A DNA stretch of 9,110 nt from JAUYIV01 sp035464675 (GCA_035464675.1 DATHSA010000021.1:1-9110); one strand, 5' to 3'. Counted from the stretch's first letter, positions 1 through 6,630 are shown. Notes: generated from the sequence alone by a model not told the origin. Program-made: numbers and translations.

Positions 1-694
1 CTCCCGCGTCGGTGACCGCATCCAGATCGGCGTCGTCGGCGTGCGAGCAGTGGACGAAGGTCACATCGGGCCCGAGGCGCGCTGCCAGCCGGCCGATCGC
101 TCCGCGCTCCTCCGGGGAGGTCCCGGCGTGGGCGTGGATCCTCAGCCCGGCGGCGCGCGCCGGAGACCAGTCGTCGCCCGGGCCGGGCCCCGCCGCAGCG
201 GTCAGGCGAGGACCAGCCATCGCGACGGCGCGCCCGACGACCCTCTCCCACGGCTCGCCGCTCCATGGCGCCGCTCCCGCAACGAGGACGGTGCGAGCGC
301 CCGACTCCGCGTGTGCCCGGCGGGCGGCCTCCAGTCGGCCCTGTTCCACGCCCGCGCACCAGTCGACCACGGTGGTGATCCCGGCGTCCAGCGCCGACAG
401 GAGCGCCACCAGGGTGCCGGCGTATACGTCGTCGGCGCCGTAGTGGGGACCGAGGCGGTCGACGCCGACCGGCTCCCCCATGTTCCTGAACAGTGTCTCC
501 CAGGCGTGGCGATGGGCGTCGACGAAGCCGGGCATGACGATCGCGCCATCGGCGTCGATGACCTCGGCGTCCCGTGCCCGCAGGCCGGAGCCGATCTCCT
601 GGATCAGCCCGTCGACGATCAGGACGTCGGCGCGCGGGTGGTTGGTGCGGCCCATCGTGAGCACACATCCCTCTCGAATCAGGACGCGACTCAC
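1..694 (-). CDS. Amidohydrolase, ATZ/TRZ (cytosine deaminase-like) type, 3' part cut by window edge
   Basis: Metal-dependent hydrolase expected to deaminate or hydrolyse a C-N bond of a small heterocycle or amide in the cytoplasm. The visible 231 residues begin with the small beta-domain typical of the superfamily (VLIVDGLIQEIG, 24-35). Then comes the first metal motif in MPGFVDAHRHAWETLFRN (HRH at 61-63), the conserved GITTVVDW strand (105-112), IHAHAG (186-191, next metal His) and FVHCSH (213-218, third His region). The C-terminal half with the catalytic Asp lies beyond position 1, so the active site cannot be fully judged. The start is a GTG whose last two bases form the stop of the upstream cupin gene (GTGA overlap), with GAGGAG eight bases before it; no other start fits as well. 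It is the last visible gene of the minus-strand operon. Family call is firm, substrate unknown; it is not a typical allantoinase or dihydropyrimidinase. Confidence 0.85.
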   Translation of the reverse strand, partial: MSRVLIREGCVLTMGRTNHPRADVLIVDGLIQEIGSGLRARDAEVIDADGAIVMPGFVDAHRHAWETLFRNMGEPVGVDRLGPHYGADDVYAGTLVALLSALDAGITTVVDWCAGVEQGRLEAARRAHAESGARTVLVAGAAPWSGEPWERVVGRAVAMAGPRLTAAAGPGPGDDWSPARAAGLRIHAHAGTSPEERGAIGRLAARLGPDVTFVHCSHADDADLDAVTDAG

Positions 695-1578
695 CCGAGT
701 CGCTCCTCTAGGTAGGACCAATCGCGCCGGAACCGGTAGGAGTGGCGACCCGGAGGCTGAGGGGCCTGCGTCTCCAGCCACCGCACGTGGCCGCTCCCCA
801 CGTTCCTGAACTCGTGCACGCAGCCCACCCCGGCCCAGGCGACATCGCCGGCTTCGAGGCGGTAGGTCTCACCGTCGAACTTGGCCTCCGCCTCCCCCTC
901 GAGGAACAGGTAGGCCTCCTCCAGCGGGTGGTCATGGGCGCCGGCGAACCCGCCCGGCACGTACTGGACCATGAACATCGTCGACAGATCCGCCCCGAGG
1001 TCGCTGTCGATCATCATCTTCACGGTGATGCCGCTGTAGACGAGCAGCGCGGTGCGCATGCTGGCGCTCAGCGCAAGACGATCCTGCGTCTGCATGTCGG
1101 GATCCATGTTCTCCGGATCGATGTGACCGAAGGCGACGGTCCTCGGGTCACGCACGTCGATGGGCACCGGGTCCCTCGCCTCGACCGCCTCGGGGAAGTA
1201 GGTGTCGTGCTCGTGCCGGGCTCTCGGCATCGGGGCCCGCATCTCGGCGAACTCCACGACCGCATCGGAGACATTGCGCAGCGCATGGGGCGTCGCCACC
1301 GGCAGGAGCCCGTAGTCGCCGGTGGTGAGGGCCCGGGAGCCATCGGGGGTGTCGACCACCAGGTCGCCCTCGATCACGTACAGCGTCTCTTCGAAGGAGT
1401 GCAGGTGGGTGTCGACGCGGCCTCCCGGGTCGAGACGGGCGACGCTGAATCCCATCTGCACGCCTCCGGCCTCCTCGTCCACCACCGCGTCGGCCGTGTA
1501 GCCGCTGCTGCGCGCTTCGAACCCAGGGGGCACGACGAATTCCAGGTCGCCGCGGTGCTTGACGATGTGGTGCGCCAT
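691..1578 (-). CDS. Two-domain cupin (bicupin) protein, substrate unknown
   Basis: A 295-residue protein made of two cupin barrels. The N-terminal barrel shows HLHSFEE (H58, H60, E64) and H98 in VATPHALRN. The C-terminal barrel shows HDHPLEE (H215, H217, E221) and H255 in GCVHEFRN. Both therefore keep the classic three-His one-Glu metal set, with the glycine-rich turns LYVIEGDL and YLFLEGEA. It begins one base after the E1-beta stop with GAGGGGG just upstream, and its stop overlaps the amidohydrolase start, so the three are translated together. Length and two-barrel layout recall (S)-ureidoglycine aminohydrolase. However, as I recall that family, its metal site is Glu/His/His/Gln in the C-terminal barrel, which is not what is seen here. 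A metal-dependent oxygenase, isomerase or hydrolase acting on a pathway intermediate is equally possible. Confidence 0.85.
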   Translation of the reverse strand: MAHHIVKHRGDLEFVVPPGFEARSSGYTADAVVDEEAGGVQMGFSVARLDPGGRVDTHLHSFEETLYVIEGDLVVDTPDGSRALTTGDYGLLPVATPHALRNVSDAVVEFAEMRAPMPRARHEHDTYFPEAVEARDPVPIDVRDPRTVAFGHIDPENMDPDMQTQDRLALSASMRTALLVYSGITVKMMIDSDLGADLSTMFMVQYVPGGFAGAHDHPLEEAYLFLEGEAEAKFDGETYRLEAGDVAWAGVGCVHEFRNVGSGHVRWLETQAPQPPGRHSYRFRRDWSYLEERLG

Positions 1579-2565
1579 CTACTGCCCCCTCGAATCGATG
1601 GACTTGGCGATCGTCTCGTAGATCCGGTCGACCGACGGGAGCGCCATGTCCTCGAGGGCTGCCGCGGCGGGCAGCGGGATGTGTGGCGTCGTGATCCGGA
1701 TACTGGGACCATCGAGACTCCAGAACGCCTCCTCGTCGACGATCGAGACGACCTCGGCGCCCCACCCGCAGAGCCGGGGGTTCTCCTCGACCGTGAAGAG
1801 CCGGCTGGTCTTCTCCACCGACGCGATCACCGTGGCGGTGTCGAGGGGCACCAGGGATCGCAGATCTATCACCTCCACCGAAATCCCCTCACCGTCGAGT
1901 CGCTCGGCTGCGTCGAGCGCCCGGGGGACCATGAGCGCCAATGCCACGACGGTGGCATCGGCCCCCTGGCGCACCACCCGGGCCTCGCCGAGCCGGTCGA
2001 CGATCTCCCCCTCGGGAACCTCGCCCTTGGCGGCGAGCAGCGCCTTGTGCTCGAAGAAGACCACCGGGTCCGGGTCGCGGATCGATGCCGCCATCAGCCC
2101 GACGACATCGATGGGGGTCGAGGGGGCGACCACCTTGAGACCGGGGATCATCATCGCCCAGTTCTCGACGCTCTGGGAGTGCTGCGCGCCGAACCGGACC
2201 CCGCCGCCGTTGGCGGTGCGGATGACCATCGGGAAGTTGACCTGCCCGTCCGTCATGTACCGGCTCTTGGCGATCTCGTTGGCGACCATGTCCCAACAGA
2301 CGGCAAGAAAGTCGGAGAACATGATCTCGGCGATGACCGGGATGCCGGTCATCGATGCCCCCATGGCTGCACCGAGGATCGCTTGTTCGGAGATCGGCGT
2401 GTCGCGGACCCGATCCGGCCCGAATTCCTCGAGCAACCCGACGGTCGTCTTGAACACTCCCCCGGCGGCGGCGATGTCCTCGCCGAGCATGACCAACGAG
2501 GGGTCGCGTCGCATCTCCTGGGCGATCCCGGCGGCCACGGCCTCCCGGTACGTCAGTTCCGCCAT
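1579..2565 (-). CDS. 2-Oxoacid (pyruvate/acetoin-type) dehydrogenase E1 component, beta subunit
   Basis: Beta subunit of a thiamine-diphosphate E1 that, with the alpha subunit encoded just upstream, decarboxylates a 2-oxoacid (or cleaves acetoin) and passes the acyl group to a lipoyl E2. The 328 residues match the usual size and order: LTYREAVAAGIAQEM at the N-terminus, GED at 28-30, the cofactor-activating Glu in DTPISEQAILG (E60), IMFSDF, GAQHSQ (126-131), and a C-terminal transketolase domain with VIDLRSLVPLD and VEENP. The ATG at 2565-2563 overlaps the alpha-subunit gene by 13 bases, a normal translational coupling for this pair. AcoB, PdhB and BkdB cannot be separated by inspection. The genes that usually follow (E2, E3) are missing; a cupin gene follows directly. 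Confidence 0.93.
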   Translation of the reverse strand: MAELTYREAVAAGIAQEMRRDPSLVMLGEDIAAAGGVFKTTVGLLEEFGPDRVRDTPISEQAILGAAMGASMTGIPVIAEIMFSDFLAVCWDMVANEIAKSRYMTDGQVNFPMVIRTANGGGVRFGAQHSQSVENWAMMIPGLKVVAPSTPIDVVGLMAASIRDPDPVVFFEHKALLAAKGEVPEGEIVDRLGEARVVRQGADATVVALALMVPRALDAAERLDGEGISVEVIDLRSLVPLDTATVIASVEKTSRLFTVEENPRLCGWGAEVVSIVDEEAFWSLDGPSIRITTPHIPLPAAAALEDMALPSVDRIYETIAKSIDSRGQ

Positions 2566-3614
2566 CGCGACCCCCCGTCGGCGTACACCTCGGTCAACAG
2601 CGAGTCCTCGCGCGGCTCGGGCCCGGATTTGGCGAAGTCGGTGGCCACGTCGATGGCCTCGGCCACTTCCCGGGCGATCCCGGTGAGCGTCTCCTCGGGT
2701 GTGCCGATCGAGAGCAGGCGCCGGTGGTACATCGGGATCGGCTCGCGCTCCTTCCAGGCCTCCACCTCGGCCGGTGGGCGATACTTGCCCGGGTCGGCGC
2801 GGGAGTGGCCCCCCGATCGATAGGTGACCGCCTCGATGAGGCTCGGCCCGCCGCCGGCACGGGCCTTCTCCAGGGCATCCGATGCCGCCAGGTAGACCGC
2901 ATCGGGGTCGTTGCCGTCGATCTGGATCGACGGCAACCCGTAGGCCGGCGCCCGATCGGCCGCCGGGCGCGGCACCGCGGTGACGACGTCGATCGGGGTG
3001 TACTCCATGTAGAGGTTGTTCTCGCAGACGAACACCACCGGGAGACTCCAGATGACGGCGAAATTGAGCGCCTCGTGGAACGCCCCGATGTTGGTGGTGC
3101 CGTCGCCGAAGAAGCAGACCGCCACCTGGTCGGTACCGCGCATCTGCGCCGACCAGGCCGCGCCGTTGGCGACGCAGAGATGGGCGCCGATGATGGCGTA
3201 CGAGCCCATCATCCCCTTCGAGACATCGGTGAGGTGCATCGACCCGCCCTTGCCGCCGACGACCCCATTGGCGCGACCGAGGAGCTCCGCCAGGCCCTCC
3301 CCGAGGTCCATACCCCGTGCGAGGGCGTGGGCGTGCCCCCGGTAGGTGGCGAACGTGTAGTCGTCGGGCCGCATCGCCGCGCCGAATCCCGTCGCCACTG
3401 CTTCCATCCCCAGCGAGAGGTGCGTGGTGCCCTTCACCAGGTTCTGAAGGAACAGGTCGTGGGCGCGCTTGCCGAACCCGTTCAGCTCGTGAAGCTTGCG
3501 GTACATCCCGAGCCGCACCGGCGTGGGGATGTCCGCATCTGCCAGCGACTCGTCGACCGGTCGCGGCGGCCGCGGATCGCGCAACGCGTAGTCGAGGCGT
3601 GGGTCAGTAGGCAT
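2553..3614 (-). CDS. 2-Oxoacid (pyruvate/acetoin-type) dehydrogenase E1 component, alpha subunit
   Basis: Alpha subunit of the thiamine-diphosphate E1, 353 residues. The diphosphate-binding motif is clear: GDG at 170-172 followed by about 27 residues and NN at 199-200 (FFGDGTTNIGAFHEALNF then VCENNLYMEYTP). Other family landmarks are YRGHAHALARG (91-101), GGKGGSMH (120-127), ADRAPAYGLPSIQIDGND (219-236) and the loop YRSGGHSRADPGKYR (265-279), whose His (H270) normally helps order the active site. There is an extension of some 30 Pro/Asp-rich residues before the core. The start ATG lies inside the end of the M24 gene (11-base overlap), so translation is probably coupled. The pair resembles AcoA/AcoB and PdhA/PdhB; the true substrate is unknown, but the operon context suggests a dedicated catabolic 2-oxoacid rather than central pyruvate. 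Confidence 0.93.
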   Translation of the reverse strand: MPTDPRLDYALRDPRPPRPVDESLADADIPTPVRLGMYRKLHELNGFGKRAHDLFLQNLVKGTTHLSLGMEAVATGFGAAMRPDDYTFATYRGHAHALARGMDLGEGLAELLGRANGVVGGKGGSMHLTDVSKGMMGSYAIIGAHLCVANGAAWSAQMRGTDQVAVCFFGDGTTNIGAFHEALNFAVIWSLPVVFVCENNLYMEYTPIDVVTAVPRPAADRAPAYGLPSIQIDGNDPDAVYLAASDALEKARAGGGPSLIEAVTYRSGGHSRADPGKYRPPAEVEAWKEREPIPMYHRRLLSIGTPEETLTGIAREVAEAIDVATDFAKSGPEPREDSLLTEVYADGGSRWRN

Positions 3615-4857
3615 TCGCCACCATCAGCTCCTCGCACGGGAACAGGGTGATCACCTTGCAGCCGTCCTCGGTGACGACGACCTCCTCCTCGATGCGCGCC
3701 GCCGATCGGCCGTCCGCCGCCGGGGCGTAGGTCTCGAGGGCGAAGACCATCCCCTCCTTGATCTCGACGGGCGTGTCGAGCGAGTTCAGGCGGCTGATTA
3801 TCGGACGCTCGTGCAGGCCCACCCCGACTCCGTGGCCGAACTGGAGCCCGAATGCGTCCATCTCGTCCTTGAACCCGAACTCCTCGGCGCGCGGCCACAC
3901 CTTGGCTATCTGGTCGGTCGTCGTCCCCGGCCGCACCAGGTCGATGGCGGCATCCATCCACTCGCGTGACTGCTTGAACGCGTCACGCTGCGCCTGGGTG
4001 GCTCGCCCCACCACGAACGTCCGGTAGTAACACGTCCGGTATCCGTTGAACACATGGATGATGTCGAAGTACGCCTGGTCGCCGGGCCGGATCAGTCGGT
4101 CGGAGAACACGTGGGGGTGGGGGCTGCAACGCTCGCCGGCGATCGAGTTGATCGCCTCGACGAACTCGGAGCCCATCTCGAACAGGCGGGCATGCGCAAG
4201 TCCGACGATGTCGGATTCCCGCACCCCCGGCTTGAGGGCCTCGTAGATGTCCTGGTAGACCCCGTCGACCATGGCGCACGCCTGCGTGAGCAGGATGATC
4301 TCGTCCTCGTTCTTGATCTCCCGGGCGCGCATCATCGCCTCCTGGCCGTCGACGACCTGGAGGCCCTCAGCCTGCAGCGCCAGGAACACTCCCGTCTCGG
4401 CCAGGTCGACGCCGAGCTTCTCACCGGCGAGACCCTCCTCCTCGAGCACGTGCTTGATCTCGCGCGCCGCGCGCTGGTGCAGCCCGGTCTCCGGATCGAT
4501 GGCTCCCTGGAGCCCGGTGTTCCCTCCGACCGAATTCTCCTCGTCGAACATGTGGGGCAGTTGGAGGCGATGTGCCTTGGCCGCCGAGCCGAAGTCCCAG
4601 ATCCGGGGCCGCCCGTCACGGGTGAGCAGCGCGTAGCGCTCGCCCTTGTTGAACGCCCAGTACCCGATCTGAGTGGAGGTGGTGTACCGGATGTTCGAGG
4701 TCTCGAACAGCAGGACCGCTCCGAGGTCGAACGCCTCGAGCTGCTCGCGTACCCGGTTCAAGCGGTACTGGCGCAGGCGCTCGAAATCGACACGCATCTC
4801 CCAGTCGACCCCCATCACGCCGGGGGCGGGGCTGGTTGCTACCGGGAACTCGGCCAT
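3604..4857 (-). CDS. M24 family (creatinase/aminopeptidase P fold) protein with an altered metal site
   Basis: A 417-residue protein with a creatinase-type N-terminal domain (about 27-170, including LFETSNIRYTTSTQIGYW) and a pita-bread M24 catalytic domain (about 190-410). The five usual metal ligands align as D265 (YFDIIH), C276 in place of Asp (GYRTCYYRTF), H342 (FGHGVGVG), E375 (ALETYAP) and E390 (RIEEEVVVTEDG). The second conserved His (H349, LHERP) is kept. D265 and C276 are 11 residues apart, the family spacing for the two Asp ligands, so Cys replaces Asp at that exact place. The ATG at 4857 was chosen because AAGGAG lies six bases ahead of it; an 18-residue longer form from a TTG is unlikely. 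In this fold members are peptidases, creatinase, ectoine hydrolase or the DMSP lyase DddP. Given the catabolic neighbours, a small-molecule C-N hydrolase or lyase is more likely than a peptidase, but this is inference. Confidence 0.88.
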   Translation of the reverse strand: MAEFPVATSPAPGVMGVDWEMRVDFERLRQYRLNRVREQLEAFDLGAVLLFETSNIRYTTSTQIGYWAFNKGERYALLTRDGRPRIWDFGSAAKAHRLQLPHMFDEENSVGGNTGLQGAIDPETGLHQRAAREIKHVLEEEGLAGEKLGVDLAETGVFLALQAEGLQVVDGQEAMMRAREIKNEDEIILLTQACAMVDGVYQDIYEALKPGVRESDIVGLAHARLFEMGSEFVEAINSIAGERCSPHPHVFSDRLIRPGDQAYFDIIHVFNGYRTCYYRTFVVGRATQAQRDAFKQSREWMDAAIDLVRPGTTTDQIAKVWPRAEEFGFKDEMDAFGLQFGHGVGVGLHERPIISRLNSLDTPVEIKEGMVFALETYAPAADGRSAARIEEEVVVTEDGCKVITLFPCEELMVANAY

Positions 4858-4863
4858 CTTCTG

Positions 4864-4869
4864 CTCCTT
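4864..4869 (-). promoter_or_regulatory. Ribosome binding site deciding the M24 gene start
   Basis: On the minus strand AAGGAG stands six bases before the ATG at 4857. It is the best Shine-Dalgarno match near the 5' end of this gene and favours the 417-residue product over the longer TTG-initiated form that would begin at 4911 within the hairpin-bearing leader. Confidence 0.7.
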
Positions 4870-4876
4870 GCCTCGA

Positions 4877-4897
4877 GTGGGGGCGCTCCGCGCCCAC
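4877..4897 (-). repeat. GC-rich hairpin between the first and second operon genes
   Basis: The 55-base gap between the oxidoreductase stop and the M24 start contains a perfect GGGCGC / GCGCCC stem (4881-4886 and 4890-4895) with a three-base loop. Flanking GTG/CAC could extend the stem past a two-base bulge. It ends seven bases before the ribosome binding site. There is no following U-run, so it is not a classical intrinsic terminator. It could be an mRNA processing or stability element that sets the ratio of the first gene to the rest, or it could be chance in GC-rich DNA. Confidence 0.4.
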
Positions 4898-4912
4898 GGT
4901 CTGTCCTCCAAT

Positions 4913-5800
4913 TCATGACGCCCGCTCCCTCAGGTGGACGGCAACGGCGCTCAGGTCGGCGTCGCCGAGGCCGCCGGCGATGGCGTCGCGGACGATGGTG
5001 AGGCCGACCTCGGCCTGGTCGAGAGGCGCACCGACCCGACGTCCCAACCCGGTGATGAGTTCCAGGTCCTTGGCCACGAGGTCGAGGCTGAATGCGACGG
5101 CGGCACGCTCGGGGTCCTCGTACGCGGCGCGTTTGTAATGGACGAAGGGGGCGCCGGCGGCGCCCGAGGCGAACACCTCGTAGGCGACCTTGCGATCCAC
5201 CCCCGCGCGCTCGGCGAGCACCAGGGCCTCAGAGAGCGCGATGTTCAGGCCGTGCACCAGGGCGTTGACGGCGAGCTTGGCGGCGGCCCCCGACCCGCGG
5301 GCGCCGACCGGGATCACCCGGGCGGACAGGGCCTCGAGGACCGGCGTGACCTGGGGCAGAAGCGCCTCATCACCACCGACCATGATCGTCAGGTTCCCCT
5401 GCTCCACCGTCGAGACGCTCCCCGATACCGGGGCATCGAGAAACCCGGCCCCCGTGGCGTCGACGGCATCCCCGACCCGTCGCACCGTCTCCGGATCGAC
5501 CGTGCTGGTGTCGACGGCAACCGATCCCGGTCCCATCCCGGCCACCACGCCGTCGTCGCCCAGGTAGATGTCGAGGAGGGCCTCGTCGTCGGCGAGGCTG
5601 GTGATGACCACGCCGGCGGACGACGCAGCGGCTGCGGCGGTCGGGGCGACATCGACCCCCAGGGATCCGGCCAGATCCTGCGCCTTCTGTTCGCTGCGGT
5701 TCCAGAGGACCAGGTCGAAACCGGCACGGCGGAGCGTTCCCGCCATGGCACCGCCCATGCGGCCGATCCCGATAACCGCGACTTTCCGGCTGGGACTCAC
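4913..5800 (-). CDS. NAD(P)-dependent beta-hydroxyacid dehydrogenase (3-hydroxyisobutyrate / tartronate-semialdehyde reductase family)
   Basis: Cytoplasmic oxidoreductase of the 6-phosphogluconate dehydrogenase-like superfamily, 295 residues, a normal length. It would interconvert a beta-hydroxyacid and its semialdehyde or ketoacid. Visible landmarks are the Rossmann motif GIGRMG (11-16) after the VAVI strand, the substrate motif FLDAPVSGSVS (120-130), NLTIMVGGDE (136-145), the catalytic Lys in GSGAAAKLAVN (K175, with N179), and the C-terminal DLVAKDLEL (240-248) shared by the family. The dinucleotide loop ends VLWNRSEQK; a neutral Asn followed by Arg and Ser hints at NADP but does not settle it. 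The start is the GTG at 5800-5798. There is no Shine-Dalgarno before it, and a -10-like hexamer ends nine bases upstream, so the mRNA may be nearly leaderless. First gene of the leftward operon; which hydroxyacid it uses is not known. Confidence 0.9.
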   Translation of the reverse strand: MSPSRKVAVIGIGRMGGAMAGTLRRAGFDLVLWNRSEQKAQDLAGSLGVDVAPTAAAAASSAGVVITSLADDEALLDIYLGDDGVVAGMGPGSVAVDTSTVDPETVRRVGDAVDATGAGFLDAPVSGSVSTVEQGNLTIMVGGDEALLPQVTPVLEALSARVIPVGARGSGAAAKLAVNALVHGLNIALSEALVLAERAGVDRKVAYEVFASGAAGAPFVHYKRAAYEDPERAAVAFSLDLVAKDLELITGLGRRVGAPLDQAEVGLTIVRDAIAGGLGDADLSAVAVHLRERAS

Positions 5801-5809
5801 TGTGCAGCG

Positions 5810-5815
5810 ACACTA
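5810..5815 (-). promoter_or_regulatory. Possible -10 element for the leftward operon
   Basis: TAGTGT on the minus strand fits the TAnnnT pattern of actinobacterial -10 boxes and ends nine bases before the GTG start at 5800. Transcription would then begin within a few bases of the start codon, matching the lack of a Shine-Dalgarno. No convincing -35 hexamer is seen, so this is a weak call; an activated promoter would not need one. Confidence 0.3.
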
Positions 5816-5864
5816 CACAAAACCGCTCCGCGGTGCCCCCCAGAACGGCTCATTCCGCAATTCG

Positions 5865-5885
5865 GTGATCAGGGACACTGATCAC
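5865..5885. promoter_or_regulatory. Perfect 8-bp inverted repeat, probable operator
   Basis: Arms GTGATCAG (5865-5872) and CTGATCAC (5878-5885) are exact reverse complements around the five-base spacer GGACA. The element sits in the divergent intergenic region. Its right arm covers the position expected for the -35 of the rightward promoter, and it lies about 50 bases upstream of the possible leftward -10. A dimeric regulator bound here could repress the rightward genes and act from an upstream position on the leftward operon. The natural candidate is the HTH-cupin protein encoded at 6627-7274; binding is inferred, not shown. Confidence 0.6.
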
Positions 5886-5902
5886 GCCGCCCCGAGAGGG
5901 GG

Positions 5903-5908
5903 TATGCT
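5903..5908 (+). promoter_or_regulatory. Probable -10 element for the rightward SDR-regulator operon
   Basis: TATGCT lies 36 bases before the GTG start of the SDR-like gene, giving a short leader that carries the AGGAGG at 5934-5939. The -35 window at about 5880-5885 has no clear consensus and falls inside the inverted repeat, as is common where a repressor blocks polymerase. Confidence 0.4.
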
Positions 5909-5943
5909 CGCCGGGGACGACGCCGAGCGAGACAGGAGGCATC

Positions 5944-6630
5944 GTGGCAGCGGTCATCGTGGTCGGGGGCACCGGGGGGATCGGCAAGGAGATCGCCCGT
6001 CACTACGCGGACACGGGAAGAGACGTGGTCGTCACCGGCCGCGACTCGGGTCGTGCCTCCGATGCCGCCGAGGAGATCGGCGGGGAAGCCTCCGGCCGGG
6101 CCTTCGATCTCGCCGACCCGGTGTCCATCGCCCCGGCTCTCGAAGGCATCGGGCCGGTGGATCGGCTCGTCCTGGCCGCGATCGAACGGGACAACAACCC
6201 GATTCGCGAGTACGACATCGCCGGCGCCACGCGCCTGACGACACTCAAATTGGTCGGCTACACCGAGACGATCCATGCGCTGCTGCCGCACTTCACGGAT
6301 GACGCCTCCGTGGTCCTCTTCGGCGGGCGGGCCAAGGATCGCCCGTACCCCGGCTCCACGACCGTGTCGACGGTCAACGGCGGCATCACCGGACTGATCA
6401 ACACCCTGGTCGTCGAGCTGGCCCCCACCCGGTTCAATGCGATCCACCCGGGAATCGTCGGCGACAGCCCGTTCTGGGAGAACAAGCCGCTCGATGCGGT
6501 GGTGGCCCGGACACCGACCAAGCGGCTGGCGACGATGGACGACATCGTCGATGCCACGGTGTTCCTCCTCGAGAACCGCTCGGTCAACGGCACCAACCTC
6601 TATGTCGACGGCGGTTGGATGCTGATGTGA
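5944..6630 (+). CDS. Short-chain dehydrogenase/reductase-fold protein lacking the YxxxK motif
   Basis: A 228-residue SDR-fold protein. It has the dinucleotide motif GGTGGIG (8-14), a TGR pattern after the second strand (31-33), DL at 55-56, the HPGIV turn (168-172) and the C-terminal NLYVDGGW (218-225). The active site is not classical. The NAG motif is replaced by LAAIERD, the catalytic Ser position reads FGGRA (126-130), and the Tyr-x-x-x-Lys position reads VSTVN (V141 to N145). Members with this degenerate pattern exist, so it may be a genuine non-classical subfamily acting on an unknown substrate, or a binding or scaffold protein. The GTG start is supported by AGGAGG four bases upstream. 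It shares its last bases with the following regulator gene and is divergent from the catabolic operon, whose intermediates it may process or sense. Confidence 0.85.
   Translation: MAAVIVVGGTGGIGKEIARHYADTGRDVVVTGRDSGRASDAAEEIGGEASGRAFDLADPVSIAPALEGIGPVDRLVLAAIERDNNPIREYDIAGATRLTTLKLVGYTETIHALLPHFTDDASVVLFGGRAKDRPYPGSTTVSTVNGGITGLINTLVVELAPTRFNAIHPGIVGDSPFWENKPLDAVVARTPTKRLATMDDIVDATVFLLENRSVNGTNLYVDGGWMLM

Noticed and set aside
691..1578. Annotation of the bicupin as (S)-ureidoglycine aminohydrolase and the cluster as allantoin degradation
   Set aside because: Metal ligands differ from the pattern I recall for that enzyme, the amidohydrolase is not allantoinase-like, and no ureidoglycolate or allantoate genes are present.
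742..2823. Very long plus-strand open frame (693 codons) opposite the cupin, E1-beta and E1-alpha genes
   Set aside because: It is antisense to three genes with clear family motifs, its translation shows no recognisable fold, and long antisense open frames are expected at this GC content.
3647..3654. GTGATCAC palindrome inside the M24 coding region
   Set aside because: It encodes part of KVITLF, lacks the spacer arrangement of the intergenic element and is short enough to occur by chance.
3604..4857. Identification of the M24 protein as the DMSP lyase DddP
   Set aside because: The N-terminal domain recalls DddP, but the catalytic-site Tyr five residues before the metal His and the Asp six residues after it, as I remember them for DddP, are absent; the normal M24 His-Glu (H349) is present instead.
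4858..4911. Longer M24 protein starting at a TTG at 4911
   Set aside because: The added 18 residues are low in family likeness and the ATG at 4857 has a well-placed AAGGAG.
2724..5881. Further long plus-strand open frames at 2724-3650, 4054-5001 and 4934-5881
   Set aside because: All lie opposite well-supported minus-strand genes and have biased, motif-free translations.
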